The notes under the pieces: generated by a model
Database searches by the model: none
What the model was told of the DNA's origin: nothing
Seen by the model: the letters and a program-made list of their open reading frames with translations, nothing else
From: an uncultured Maribacter sp.
GTDB taxonomy: Bacteria; Bacteroidota; Bacteroidia; Flavobacteriales; Flavobacteriaceae
Reading direction: 5' to 3'
Assembly (NCBI GenBank): GCA_938038975.1
Contig: CALHVP010000135.1
Location: 1 to 34,263 of the forward strand
Length of the DNA stretch: 34,263 bases
Translations under genes and position numbers: made by a program
Shown here: positions 6,870-14,990 of the stretch, one piece after another
How the letters are laid out: each line of letters begins with the position of its first letter
Numbering within the stretch: the first letter of the stretch is position 1

Positions 6870-8561
6870 TTATTTTCTAAAAAATGTGGTGGTCAATGTG
6901 TTTTTGTTACCTACATTATCGGTAACGGTAACTTTAAGAACACATTGCTTCTTATTTAATATCTTATCGTCAAAATTATAAGTAATTGTATTCAGTTTAG
7001 GTTCGTATTCCATTAATATCCATTCCCCATTTAAAGTTACAGAATACGTATCTATACCGCTTAGGTCATCTGAAATAGACAGACTTAAATAACTGTAATT
7101 ATTTAGCCACTGTTTTTCTTTAAAGTTTTTAGTTCGGATTTTTGGTGCGATGCTATCTTTTGCTAGGGTATAGGTTCCTAAATTTCTAGTTCTTGTAGTA
7201 AAGGTACCAGACCTCTTATAAGTGCTAGTGTAGCTAGCTCTCAGCTTTTGGTCTAACCTAGCTATAAATAGTTGTTTTTGTTCTTCTTTGCTATATTTGG
7301 TTGCATCAAACGTAATGGTGAAATTACGATGAGCAGGAACCGTGTTGCGGTGAATGGTTACAGTGTCTTTTCCTTTTGTTAAATCGATATAAAAATCGGT
7401 GTAAAACGTATTTGCCGGAAAATATACCTTAGCATCACCAAGGTCAAAATTATTTGGTTTTTTTGCTATAACATACTGGTCTGTTTTAGTTGTGGTTTTC
7501 GGCAACTTTACTTCCTCTTTTTTACCTTCAACTGGTATGGTTAGCGATACTTCATTTCCTTTTAAATCTTTTAGTTGTAATAGGATGTTATAGCTAAGAC
7601 CTTCTCTTATTTCAATTTCTCCGTTGTTGTATAGTGTACTATAAATGCTGAGGTTATTCCCTGGGGTTTTAAAACATTGCTGAATGCGTTGTCTATATTT
7701 CCCAAAATAATCATAATCAATTAAGGTATTTATATATCTCGTCTCTCCAAAGGAAAAAGATTCAAAATCATAAGCAGTATAGGTTTTACTATTCACTTTA
7801 AGAGCAACGGAGTATACGCCATTTTTATTTGCTGCCATATCTTGGCGATCGTACCCTACAAAACCAATACCAATTTTTCCGCTTGCATGTATCTTATCTG
7901 CAAGTAAGCTACCATCGCTTTGCCTTGTGAAGTTTACTTGGATACGCTCTGCACTTTTATTTACTTGTGATTTTTTAGAAAGTGGATAAACAAATAATTT
8001 TTCTAAAATAGGATTTGTTGCATCAGCTACATCAATCCCATATAACAAAGGATTAGTAGGTTTTTCAGAAATGCTACTTCGTATTTCAAAATGTAAATGA
8101 GGACCAGATGAGCCACCGGTGTTGCCACTGTAGGCAATGATTTCACCTTTATCTATTTTTAATTCGCCGTAATCTGGAAAAACTTCAACTTCATAAGATT
8201 TTTTCTTATACTGTATTTCTTTTATGTACGCTTCTATCTTGGGAGAGAATTTTTGTAAATGGCCATATACGGAAGTATAGCCATTAGGATGCGCTACATA
8301 TAACACTTTGCCATAACCCCATAAGGCTACTTTTATGCGTGTTATAGTGCCATCACCTATGCCATAAACTGGCAAACCTTGACGCTGTTGCGTCTTTATA
8401 TCTATACCAGAATGAAAGTGATTGGATCTTAACTCTCCAAAAGTACCCGCTAATATAACAGGAATGTCTAGCGGTGACCTAAAAGCCTGGGTAGGATAAT
8501 TTTCTTGGGCAATAACAGGAATAATAAATAAGAGTATTAGTCCAGCAGTAAAATTCTTCAT
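6870..8561 (-). CDS. Secreted M23 (LytM-type) metallopeptidase
   Basis: 563 residues. The signal peptide (1-18, ending VIAQ) exports it to the periplasm or surface. The LytM domain occupies about 28-165. All zinc and catalytic positions are present: H50 and D54 in HFHSGID, H101 in YGHL, and H155/H157 in GPHLHFE. Enzymes of this family cut peptide cross-links in peptidoglycan, although some act on other proteins. The remaining 400 or so residues, beta-rich with no obvious repeat, are typical of long Bacteroidota M23 proteins and have no assigned role. It opens the operon continued by the TonB-dependent receptor. No exact TAnnTTTG box is visible on the minus strand in the 190-base gap before it. 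Confidence 0.92.
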   Translation of the reverse strand: MKNFTAGLILLFIIPVIAQENYPTQAFRSPLDIPVILAGTFGELRSNHFHSGIDIKTQQRQGLPVYGIGDGTITRIKVALWGYGKVLYVAHPNGYTSVYGHLQKFSPKIEAYIKEIQYKKKSYEVEVFPDYGELKIDKGEIIAYSGNTGGSSGPHLHFEIRSSISEKPTNPLLYGIDVADATNPILEKLFVYPLSKKSQVNKSAERIQVNFTRQSDGSLLADKIHASGKIGIGFVGYDRQDMAANKNGVYSVALKVNSKTYTAYDFESFSFGETRYINTLIDYDYFGKYRQRIQQCFKTPGNNLSIYSTLYNNGEIEIREGLSYNILLQLKDLKGNEVSLTIPVEGKKEEVKLPKTTTKTDQYVIAKKPNNFDLGDAKVYFPANTFYTDFYIDLTKGKDTVTIHRNTVPAHRNFTITFDATKYSKEEQKQLFIARLDQKLRASYTSTYKRSGTFTTRTRNLGTYTLAKDSIAPKIRTKNFKEKQWLNNYSYLSLSISDDLSGIDTYSVTLNGEWILMEYEPKLNTITYNFDDKILNKKQCVLKVTVTDNVGNKNTLTTTFFRK

Positions 8562-8696
8562 AAGAGCTATAAGTTGTTACGAAATTAAATAAACCATTAC
8601 AATTGAAGAAAGGTTTATAAGATTTGTATGGAAGCCTTTTCTTAATAGGGTTTTAAAGGGTTCGTAAAATACTTAAAAGATTATTTGTAAAAAGTA

Positions 8697-8727
8697 TTGC
8701 TAAGTCTACCTGCGAATGTTAACTTTG
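8697..8727 (+). promoter_or_regulatory. Bacteroidota promoter of the zapB-like/zapA operon
   Basis: The -7 box TAACTTTG (8720-8727) matches TAnnTTTG, and a TTG (8697-8699) lies 20 bases upstream at the expected -33 position. The box ends 24 bases before the ATG at 8752. Confidence 0.7.
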
Positions 8728-8751
8728 TGTAAATAGCATCGAATTTTTTGT

Positions 8752-9042
8752 ATGAGCGAATTAGTACAAATCGTTGACTCCTTAGAAAATAGAATTAGCA
8801 AATTGTTGCACAAGCTGGAAGTTTTGCGCAATGCTAATGCAGATTTAGAGAATAAATTGAATTCACTTGAATCTGTTCAGCAAAAATCTGATAAGTCTGT
8901 TTCTGATTGGGAGGAAAAATATAACTCGCTTAAACTTGCGAATTCAATGCTTGGCAGTAACACAAACAAAACCGAAGCTAAGCTTAAAATAAATACGTTA
9001 ATAAGAGAGTTGGACCATTGTATCACCCAACTATCTGAATAA
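8752..9042 (+). CDS. ZapB-like coiled-coil protein
   Basis: 96 residues, almost entirely a predicted coiled coil, with heptad-like leucines from about 5 to 50 (VDSLENRISKLLHKLEVL onward) and a second helical stretch at 75-96. Length, composition and position 13 bases before zapA suggest a partner of ZapA at the FtsZ ring, comparable in design to ZapB of Enterobacteria. Direct sequence similarity is not demonstrable by eye because coiled coils look alike. It has its own good promoter and heads the run zapB-like, zapA, 6S RNA, rny. Confidence 0.7.
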   Translation: MSELVQIVDSLENRISKLLHKLEVLRNANADLENKLNSLESVQQKSDKSVSDWEEKYNSLKLANSMLGSNTNKTEAKLKINTLIRELDHCITQLSE

Positions 9043-9055
9043 TGTTTCAATAAGT

Positions 9056-9352
9056 ATGTCAGATAAGCTCAAAATAAAGCTTTCCATTGCAGATAGGGTA
9101 TATCCTTTGACGATAGACCCAAGTCAAGAAGAGGGTTTAAGAAAAGCAGCCAAAAATATAGATGAATTGGCTAAGAAATTTGAGAAGAACTATGCTGTTA
9201 GAGATAAACAAGATGTACTTGCCATGTGCGCATTACAGTTTGCCTCTAAAATAGAACAGAAAGGCATAGAACAGACAGCTGGTACCAAAGAGGCCGAAGA
9301 ACGCCTAAAAGCGTTGAGCGATTTGGTACAATCAAAGCTAACTTCAATATGA
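9056..9352 (+). CDS. zapA: Cell division protein ZapA
   Basis: 98 residues. It has the ZapA plan: a short N-terminal beta-alpha-beta head (LKIKLSIADRVYPLTIDPSQEEGLRKAAKNIDEL), then a long C-terminal coiled-coil helix (about 55-95) that mediates tetramerisation. ZapA binds and bundles FtsZ filaments at the division site. Location is cytoplasmic at the Z-ring. It is co-transcribed with the coiled-coil gene 13 bases upstream, and a 6S RNA follows directly. The zapA-6S RNA order also occurs in Proteobacteria, which supports both calls. Confidence 0.88.
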   Translation: MSDKLKIKLSIADRVYPLTIDPSQEEGLRKAAKNIDELAKKFEKNYAVRDKQDVLAMCALQFASKIEQKGIEQTAGTKEAEERLKALSDLVQSKLTSI

Positions 9353-9382
9353 ACACGTTCTTTAAAATAAACTAAAGTTACT

Positions 9383-9551
9383 GCCCACATTGGTAATACC
9401 TTTTGTCAAACTCAACACTTATTTTTTTAAAAAGGGTGAGTTTAGATTGTAAAAGCAAGCCTTACTTGTATAAGGATCCTTGAGCAGTCTGTTAGCCCTA
9501 AACCTGATTACCGGAGTTTGTACAAAACTTCTCCAATGTGGGCTTTTTTTT
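9383..9551 (+). ncRNA. ssrS: 6S RNA (6S-Flavo type)
   Basis: The 213-base gap between zapA and rny has a long-range perfect 11-bp pairing (GCCCACATTGG, 9383-9393, with 9533-9543) directly followed by eight T. This gives a closed, rod-shaped RNA of about 165 nt with its own terminator. Inside are an arm pairing 9408-9420 with 9432-9443, a hairpin CCTTA/TAAGG (9460-9475) flanked by CAAG/CTTG, and alternative pairings around an apparent central bubble. Size, shape and position after zapA match 6S RNA, which mimics open promoter DNA and sequesters housekeeping RNA polymerase; the flavobacterial form is known as 6S-Flavo. The exact 5' end is uncertain and no clear -7 box is seen upstream. Confidence 0.8.
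9533..9551 (+). terminator. 3' arm and T run ending the 6S RNA
   Basis: The GC-rich right arm (9533-9543) of the closing stem runs straight into eight T (9544-9551), 14 bases before the rny ATG. Some read-through or a separate start is needed for rny. Confidence 0.6.
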
Positions 9552-9565
9552 AAATATAAATAGAT

Positions 9566-11134
9566 ATGGATTATACAATGATTTTGATAGCTGGCATCGT
9601 AGGACTAGCAATCGGTTTTACAATAGCTAAGTTTTTGGAAAAGGGGAAAGCCTCCAAGACCATTGCTAATGCAAAAAAAGAGGCGCAACAGCTTCTTAAA
9701 GAAGCGAAGATAGATGGGGAGAGTATTAAGAAAGATAAAATTTTACAAGCGAAGGAAAAGTTTCTAGAATTAAAGTCAGAACATGAAAAAGTAATCATTG
9801 GTAAGGATAGAAAAATCAGTGAGGCTGAAAAAAGAACTAGAGATAAAGAATCACAAATAAGCAGTGAGTTGGCTAAAGGTAAAAAGCTGAACACAGATTT
9901 AGAGCAAAAGTTAAAAGAAGTAGAACACAGAAGAGAGTTTTTTGAGAAAAAGCAATCGGAGGTTGAAAAGCTTCATAATAGTCAGGTGCAGCAATTAGAA
10001 GTGATATCCGGACTTTCTGCAGATGATGCTAAAACTGAATTAATAGAAAGTTTACGAGAGACTGCTAAGTCTGATGCAATGGGGTATATTCAAACCACTG
10101 TTGAGGAAGCTAAATTAACTGCACAGCAAGAAGCCCGTAAAATTGTTATTAATACCATACAACGTATAGGAACAGAAGAAGCAGTTGAAAACTGCGTTTC
10201 TGTTTTTAATATTGAATCTGATGATGTGAAAGGTCGCATTATTGGTAGAGAAGGAAGAAATATTAGAGCTTTGGAAGCAGCTACTGGTGTAGAAATTATT
10301 GTTGATGATACTCCAGAAGCGATTATACTTTCTTGCTTTGATTCTGTTAGAAGAGAAGTAGCTCGTTTATCATTACACAAATTAGTTACAGATGGGAGAA
10401 TTCACCCAGCTCGTATTGAGGAAATTGTAAAGAAGACTGAGAAACAAATAGAGGCCGAAATTATAGATATTGGAAAACGTACAATCATTGATCTTGGGAT
10501 TCACGGATTGCATCCAGAATTAATAAAAGCTGTTGGTAGAATGAAGTATCGTTCTTCCTATGGTCAAAACCTATTGCAACACTCTAGAGAAGTTGCTAAG
10601 TTATGTGGCGTAATGGCTTCTGAATTAGGTTTAAACCCTAAAGTAGCAAAACGTGCAGGTTTATTACATGATATTGGAAAGGTTCCAAATACAGAGGCTG
10701 AGGTAGAAACACCACATGCAATTTTAGGAATGCAATGGGCAGAAAAATATGGAGAAAAACCAGACGTGTGTAATGCCATTGGGGCTCACCATGATGAGAT
10801 AGAAATGAAAACACTAATTTCTCCAATCGTTCAGGTTTGTGATGCTATTAGTGGAGCTAGACCAGGAGCAAGAAGGCAAGTTTTAGATTCTTATATTCAG
10901 CGTTTAAAGGATTTAGAGGAGATTGCATTTGGTTTTGGAGGTGTGCAAAAAGCATATGCCATACAAGCGGGTAGAGAGCTTAGAGTGATTGTAGAAAGCG
11001 AGAAGGTAAGTGATGAAAAGGCATCGCAATTGTCTTTTGAAATATCTCAAAAAATACAAACAGATATGACGTATCCAGGTCAAGTTAAAGTAACAGTAAT
11101 CCGCGAAACAAGAGCGGTTAACGTTGCAAAATAG
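9566..11134 (+). CDS. rny: Ribonuclease Y
   Basis: 522 residues. RNase Y is a membrane-anchored endoribonuclease that starts mRNA decay. Domains: N-terminal transmembrane helix (about 4-22), long Lys/Glu-rich coiled coil (about 25-200), KH RNA-binding domain with [10 protein letters not shown] (223-232), and an HD metal-dependent catalytic domain with H368-D369 in LLHDIGK. Length and order are those of the family. The ATG at 9566 precedes the membrane helix directly; a second ATG four codons on is also possible. It follows the 6S RNA terminator by 14 bases and ends at a bidirectional terminator. Confidence 0.95.
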   Translation: MDYTMILIAGIVGLAIGFTIAKFLEKGKASKTIANAKKEAQQLLKEAKIDGESIKKDKILQAKEKFLELKSEHEKVIIGKDRKISEAEKRTRDKESQISSELAKGKKLNTDLEQKLKEVEHRREFFEKKQSEVEKLHNSQVQQLEVISGLSADDAKTELIESLRETAKSDAMGYIQTTVEEAKLTAQQEARKIVINTIQRIGTEEAVENCVSVFNIESDDVKGRIIGREGRNIRALEAATGVEIIVDDTPEAIILSCFDSVRREVARLSLHKLVTDGRIHPARIEEIVKKTEKQIEAEIIDIGKRTIIDLGIHGLHPELIKAVGRMKYRSSYGQNLLQHSREVAKLCGVMASELGLNPKVAKRAGLLHDIGKVPNTEAEVETPHAILGMQWAEKYGEKPDVCNAIGAHHDEIEMKTLISPIVQVCDAISGARPGARRQVLDSYIQRLKDLEEIAFGFGGVQKAYAIQAGRELRVIVESEKVSDEKASQLSFEISQKIQTDMTYPGQVKVTVIRETRAVNVAK

Positions 11135-11159
11135 AAAGGATAATCAATTCAGAATAATG

Positions 11160-11190
11160 AAAAATGAGCCGCTTTTAGCGGTTCATTTTT
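11160..11190. terminator. Bidirectional terminator between rny and the cytochrome gene
   Basis: 13-bp stem (11160-11172 with 11178-11190) with one G.U pair and a 5-base loop. The core is CCGC/GCGG, with five A on the left and five T on the right. It can stop rny on the plus strand and the convergent cytochrome operon on the minus strand. Confidence 0.85.
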
Positions 11191-11254
11191 AGTTTAAAGA
11201 CTTTACCCAATTGGCTAAATCAATTTCTTCTGCTATGGTTAATTGATTTTTTTT
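11189..11254 (-). other. Out-of-frame 3' tail of the cytochrome gene after an A8 run
   Basis: On the minus strand, after the A8 run, a second frame encodes the expected final helix of a monohaem cytochrome and stops at 11189-11191, touching the terminator stem. One extra A would join it to the upstream frame. Causes could be a real one-base loss, a homopolymer sequencing error, or slippage at the A run during transcription or translation. Confidence 0.65.
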
Positions 11255-11508
11255 CCTTTTGGCATTTTTCTTTTTATGAATACTTGATTATTAATTTCAA
11301 ATTTCAAGCTGTCCATATTAGATATGGTAAATATGTCAACTCGTCTTTTAGTTGCATGGCAGGTATTGCATTTTTTTTTTAAAACAATAAATGCTTTTTG
11401 TTTCAATGACGTTTGTTGCTCATCTATATTTTGAAGCTCTAGTTTGGTTAGATTAGTAGATAAAGAACTAACTAGACTTGCTAACACAAAAAATATGAGG
11501 TACTTCAT
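11239..11508 (-). CDS. Small exported c-type cytochrome, apparently frameshifted near its 3' end
   Basis: The uninterrupted frame gives 89 residues: signal peptide (about 1-18), a haem c motif CNTCH at about 47-51, and a C-terminal KRKMPKGKK whose methionine is the likely axial ligand. It stops abruptly after KKIN. A run of eight A (plus-strand T 11247-11254) lies just before this. With nine A, the frame continues through LTIAEE and NWVKSLN to a TAA at 11189-11191, giving 106 residues. That tail (LTxxE...NWVKxL) is the normal last helix of small monohaem cytochromes. The protein would be a periplasmic electron carrier; partner unknown. It follows MarC by 37 bases. Confidence 0.65.
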   Translation of the reverse strand: MKYLIFFVLASLVSSLSTNLTKLELQNIDEQQTSLKQKAFIVLKKKCNTCHATKRRVDIFTISNMDSLKFEINNQVFIKRKMPKGKKIN

Positions 11509-11545
11509 TTTTTAGAACTAGATTACAAAAGATAGCATTTTCTGT

Positions 11546-12154
11546 TTAAAGAACAAAGAAGTCTTTAAGCCCTGTAAGGATGCTTTGAACTGCATAGGAT
11601 GCAAGAATAAGACCCATAATTTTACTTATTACGGTTATACCATAAGCGCCTATTTTCTCTTGAACGTAGTTCGCTGCTAGTAATAATAAACTGGTCATTG
11701 CTACCACTACTAAAACCAAAATAGTTGTTAAGGCTTGTTGCTCAATCGAGTAAATGTGATTATCTGTCATTAATACAACAGCCATTATAGCTCCAGGAGA
11801 AGCAATAGATGGAATAGCAACGGGGAATATAGTTACATGCTTATAATCTGTGATCAAATGTTTTTCAGACGCTGGTTTCCCATCCCCAAAAATCATCGTA
11901 AGGGCAAATAAAAAGAGAATAACTCCGCCTGAAATCTGGAATGCATCCAATGAGATATCCATTCCTTCTAGAATAAGCTGCCCAATAACTATAAAGAATA
12001 ATAGGATAAAAAACGCTACACCTGATGCTCTAAAAGCTATTTTACGCTTATGTGCCTTATCAAAATTTTTGGTAGCCTCTAGGTATACAGGAACAGTGCC
12101 AATAGGGTCAATAACCGCTATTAAAAACAACAGAGAAGTTATAATTTCTGTCAT
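11546..12154 (-). CDS. MarC family integral membrane protein
   Basis: 202 residues with about six transmembrane helices and the MarC/NAAT fold: IDPIGTVPVYLEAT near the N-terminus and its internal-repeat counterpart FPVAIPSIASPGAIMAVVL in the middle. The two IDPIG / PSIASPG half-motifs reflect the inverted repeat of the family. MarC proteins are inner-membrane proteins whose substrate is unsettled; the name came from multiple antibiotic resistance, but that role was not confirmed, and some homologues act on neutral amino acids. The ATG at 12154 overlaps the stop of the upstream DUF3124 lipoprotein by 4 bases, which implies translational coupling. Confidence 0.88.
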   Translation of the reverse strand: MTEIITSLLFLIAVIDPIGTVPVYLEATKNFDKAHKRKIAFRASGVAFFILLFFIVIGQLILEGMDISLDAFQISGGVILFLFALTMIFGDGKPASEKHLITDYKHVTIFPVAIPSIASPGAIMAVVLMTDNHIYSIEQQALTTILVLVVVAMTSLLLLAANYVQEKIGAYGITVISKIMGLILASYAVQSILTGLKDFFVL

Positions 12155-12675
12155 TTTATACGTTTGCCGTGAGTCATAAATGAAAGACCTTGTTGACCAT
12201 AGGTAGAAATCATGACAGCTTCAAAAATAGGTTCTGAAGTACGTACTGTTGTTGCCCATTCAAATATAAAGTTGGCCCCAGTGCCGCCTTTCTTGTCTAC
12301 TTCCGCAATTACTATTTCTAAGGTTTCCATTTGCTTGAGCGCAATGGGTTCTTTAACATAACTATGTATTAGATTTCCTCCTGTATCATAATAATTAGCC
12401 TTAAGCAAATGAATGGAGTCCAGTTCGCTTGTATTTCTAATACTTACAGTGGCGGTTAAATCTAACGCCGTATGCTCGGTATAACTGTAAATTTGTGAGT
12501 AAACAGATAAGTATGTTTTCCCATAGTTTAGTGAATCTGATAACGCTAAGGATACTGTTTTTCCAGACCAGTCTAATGTTGGTAGGGGTTGTTGCTCTTT
12601 TTTTTCTGTAGTGCAGCTTTCACAAATTAAAAGCACTACAAACAATACAGATATAAATCGAAAACTATTTTTCAT
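12151..12675 (-). CDS. DUF3124 family lipoprotein
   Basis: 174 residues. The signal peptide ends in the lipobox CESC (Cys21), then TTEKKEQQ. The body is a DUF3124 domain: GKTYLSVYSQIY, TATVSIRNTS, ANYYDTGGNLI, LKQMETLEIV, GGTGANFIFEW and EPIFEAVMISTYGQQG are all typical. Members are predicted periplasmic beta proteins of unknown function. The gene lies 42 bases after DUF349 and overlaps marC by 4 bases, so it is part of the run DUF349, DUF3124, MarC, cytochrome. Confidence 0.85.
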   Translation of the reverse strand: MKNSFRFISVLFVVLLICESCTTEKKEQQPLPTLDWSGKTVSLALSDSLNYGKTYLSVYSQIYSYTEHTALDLTATVSIRNTSELDSIHLLKANYYDTGGNLIHSYVKEPIALKQMETLEIVIAEVDKKGGTGANFIFEWATTVRTSEPIFEAVMISTYGQQGLSFMTHGKRIK

Positions 12676-12717
12676 CTTACAGTTCTAGTAAAATATTCTA
12701 AAATACTTCTTAAGCTT

Positions 12718-14862
12718 CTATTCTTCCTCAGATGAAGTAGCTTCTTCTTCCTCTGCTTCTTTTTGAAGGTTATTTTTTAAAATATTCAGTTTCTTTAGTT
12801 TAGCATTCCATGAGTTTAGCGCTTCTCTGTGGCTTTCTACTTTTTTAATTACATCCTTAACGATAGGATTATCCTCAGATGCATTTGAAAAAAACTGCAG
12901 GTTGTTTTCTAACTGGAGTATTTCGTTTTTACTTTCGTCTATTTTTTTACGTATAAAACTACGTTCGTTTTGTATCGCTCGCTCCTGATTGTTATCGTCT
13001 TTTAGCTGTTGTATCTTATTGCCGTATATTAATAATTCAGATTCTTGACGACTAATATCTAGCTTGTTAAATAAAGCATCTATTGTTTTATTGAACTTTT
13101 GATTTATGTTCTTTTGCTTAAACGGAACGTGTCCAAACTTTTTCCAATCCAGAATAAAGGATTTTATACTTGCTAAATCATCCTCTTTTTTGCCACTTAC
13201 GGTAAAACCTTTTAAGTGTTCCATTATGGCTTCTTTGCCTTTTAGGTTTTCTGCCTCTTCCTGGTTTGCTACATTCTTTAAAGCATGTAATCTATCAAAA
13301 TAATGGTTGCAGGCTGCTTTAAATTCTTTCCACAGTTTGTCTGAAAACTTACGAGGTACATGTCCAATTTGCTTCCATTCGTTTTGAATTCGTTTTAATT
13401 CGGACGTAGCCATATCAAAATCTTCAGTATCCTTTAGTGAAACAGCAATTGCTAGCAAAGCTCTTTTCTTGTCTAAATTATCCTGTTGGTCTTTTTTAAG
13501 ATTTTTATAAAAGGCGTTTTTATTTTTGTTGAAATCACGTACTGCATTTTTAAATGCACTCCAAGTAGCTTCATTATCTTTTTGCGGTACTTTACCTGCT
13601 TTGAAAAATGATTCTCTTAGCTCTTCTAGTTGTTTAATTTGCTTTTGTAACGTTCCGTGGTTACTTGAAACATTTTCAGATAAGGTAGCTATTTCACTAA
13701 TAAGCTTCTTTTTGAGTTCAAGATTTTGTTCATGGATTTTATCTTGGTCTTTAAAATAATCCTGTCTTCTACCATGTATAGTTTTGGTAGCCTTACTAAA
13801 ACGTTCCCATATTTCTTCTCTGTGTTCCTTGCCTACAGGACCAATATCTTCTTTCCAAATTTTATGAAGTACTTGTAACTCTCTAAACGCTCTATTTAAA
13901 TCTGGTTCTACAGCTAACGATTCCGCGCGCTTAACAATCTTCTGTTTTTCTTCTAGATTATGTTTAAAATCTAAATCTCGTAATTCTCTGTTAAGATGAA
14001 GAAAATCATAAAATATCTCTATGTGGTGCTGGTATGTTTTCCAAACATTGTTGTAATCTGATCTTGGTATAGATCCAGCAGTTTTCCATTTTTCTTGGAT
14101 ATCCTTAAAGCTATTATACGTGGTGTTAATATCTTCTTCAACATTTACCAATGCCTTTAAGTTTTCAATTAACTCTAAACGATAAGCTAAATTTTCTTTG
14201 TGGCTTTTTTCAAGACTTTTATAATGCTGATTTCTTATTTCTCTGTACTCGTTGTAAACTTCATTAAACTGTCTTTTGGTAACTGAGTTAAATTGAAAAT
14301 CTATTTCATTACCACCATTGGCTATAAAATCCTCTTTTTTCTGATCTACAAATTCTTGAAATTTTAAATTGAATTCGTCTTTTATGCCATCAACATGTTT
14401 TTTTATGGCTTGTACTTTTTCATTTTTCACAAGTCGTTGGAGTTCTCCAACTAAATTTTCCATTGACATGGAGTGGTAATCTAATACCTGAATTTCGTGT
14501 CTTTTTTCCGTATGAGAATCTTCTGCGTCCTCTGCATTATTTTCGTCTATTTCCTCTAAAGCATTGTCTTCGGAATTTGGTTGCTTTGAATCCTCTATTG
14601 TCTTTTCCTCCTTGGATTCTGTATGCTCCGTTTTCTTATCTTCATTTACAACCGCATCTTTAGACTTAATCTCACGTACTATCTTTTCTTTAGATGTTTC
14701 TGATTCGTTTTCAGATGGTGTAGCTAATTCTTCGGCAGTATTAACGTCCACTTTAGTATCCTCGGTTGTTTTCTCCAAACTGTTTTGTTCTTGCTTGGTA
14801 GTTTCCGAGTTTGTATGAGTTACCTCGTTTTCAGGTAGAATGTTTTCTTTGTCTTCAGACAT
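12718..14862 (-). CDS. DUF349 repeat protein with acidic N-terminal region
   Basis: 714 residues, with no signal peptide or membrane helix. Residues 1-150 are a low-complexity Glu/Asp/Ser/Thr/Lys region, probably disordered. The rest has at least five DUF349 repeats, each with a W/F-K-x-G-x-(I/V)-P core (KWKTAGSIP, IWKEDIGPV, SFFKAGKVP, EWKQIGHVP, DWKKFGHVP) followed by a W/F-containing helix, ending in a long coiled coil (about 620-705) and an acidic tail. DUF349 proteins are helical and thought to be cytoplasmic; their function is unknown. The 128-base gap before it holds no clear promoter box. It is the first gene of the DUF349-DUF3124-MarC-cytochrome run. Confidence 0.88.
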   Translation of the reverse strand: MSEDKENILPENEVTHTNSETTKQEQNSLEKTTEDTKVDVNTAEELATPSENESETSKEKIVREIKSKDAVVNEDKKTEHTESKEEKTIEDSKQPNSEDNALEEIDENNAEDAEDSHTEKRHEIQVLDYHSMSMENLVGELQRLVKNEKVQAIKKHVDGIKDEFNLKFQEFVDQKKEDFIANGGNEIDFQFNSVTKRQFNEVYNEYREIRNQHYKSLEKSHKENLAYRLELIENLKALVNVEEDINTTYNSFKDIQEKWKTAGSIPRSDYNNVWKTYQHHIEIFYDFLHLNRELRDLDFKHNLEEKQKIVKRAESLAVEPDLNRAFRELQVLHKIWKEDIGPVGKEHREEIWERFSKATKTIHGRRQDYFKDQDKIHEQNLELKKKLISEIATLSENVSSNHGTLQKQIKQLEELRESFFKAGKVPQKDNEATWSAFKNAVRDFNKNKNAFYKNLKKDQQDNLDKKRALLAIAVSLKDTEDFDMATSELKRIQNEWKQIGHVPRKFSDKLWKEFKAACNHYFDRLHALKNVANQEEAENLKGKEAIMEHLKGFTVSGKKEDDLASIKSFILDWKKFGHVPFKQKNINQKFNKTIDALFNKLDISRQESELLIYGNKIQQLKDDNNQERAIQNERSFIRKKIDESKNEILQLENNLQFFSNASEDNPIVKDVIKKVESHREALNSWNAKLKKLNILKNNLQKEAEEEEATSSEEE

Positions 14863-14990
14863 TTTCTTTATATTATGTTTTTACAAGATAGTAACTACCT
14901 AAAGAACCGCAAAGAATATGCCTGTTCTTTTTATGATGAGATATCTTTGTAGCCTGTGCTAAAATTGAGAAGTGATGGCAGTTTTAATTA

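Noticed and set aside
9571-9894. 107-residue antisense frame in rny
   Set aside because: Its Ser/Leu/Phe-rich composition is what the reverse of a Lys/Glu-rich coiled coil gives; the sense frame is clearly RNase Y.
14564-14818. Serine-rich plus-strand frame opposite the DUF349 acidic head
   Set aside because: It is a low-complexity shadow of the Glu/Ser/Thr-rich coding region.
14901-14932. AAGAAC/GTTCTT arms between DUF349 and aroE as a terminator
   Set aside because: Short stem, large loop and no T run in the needed direction.
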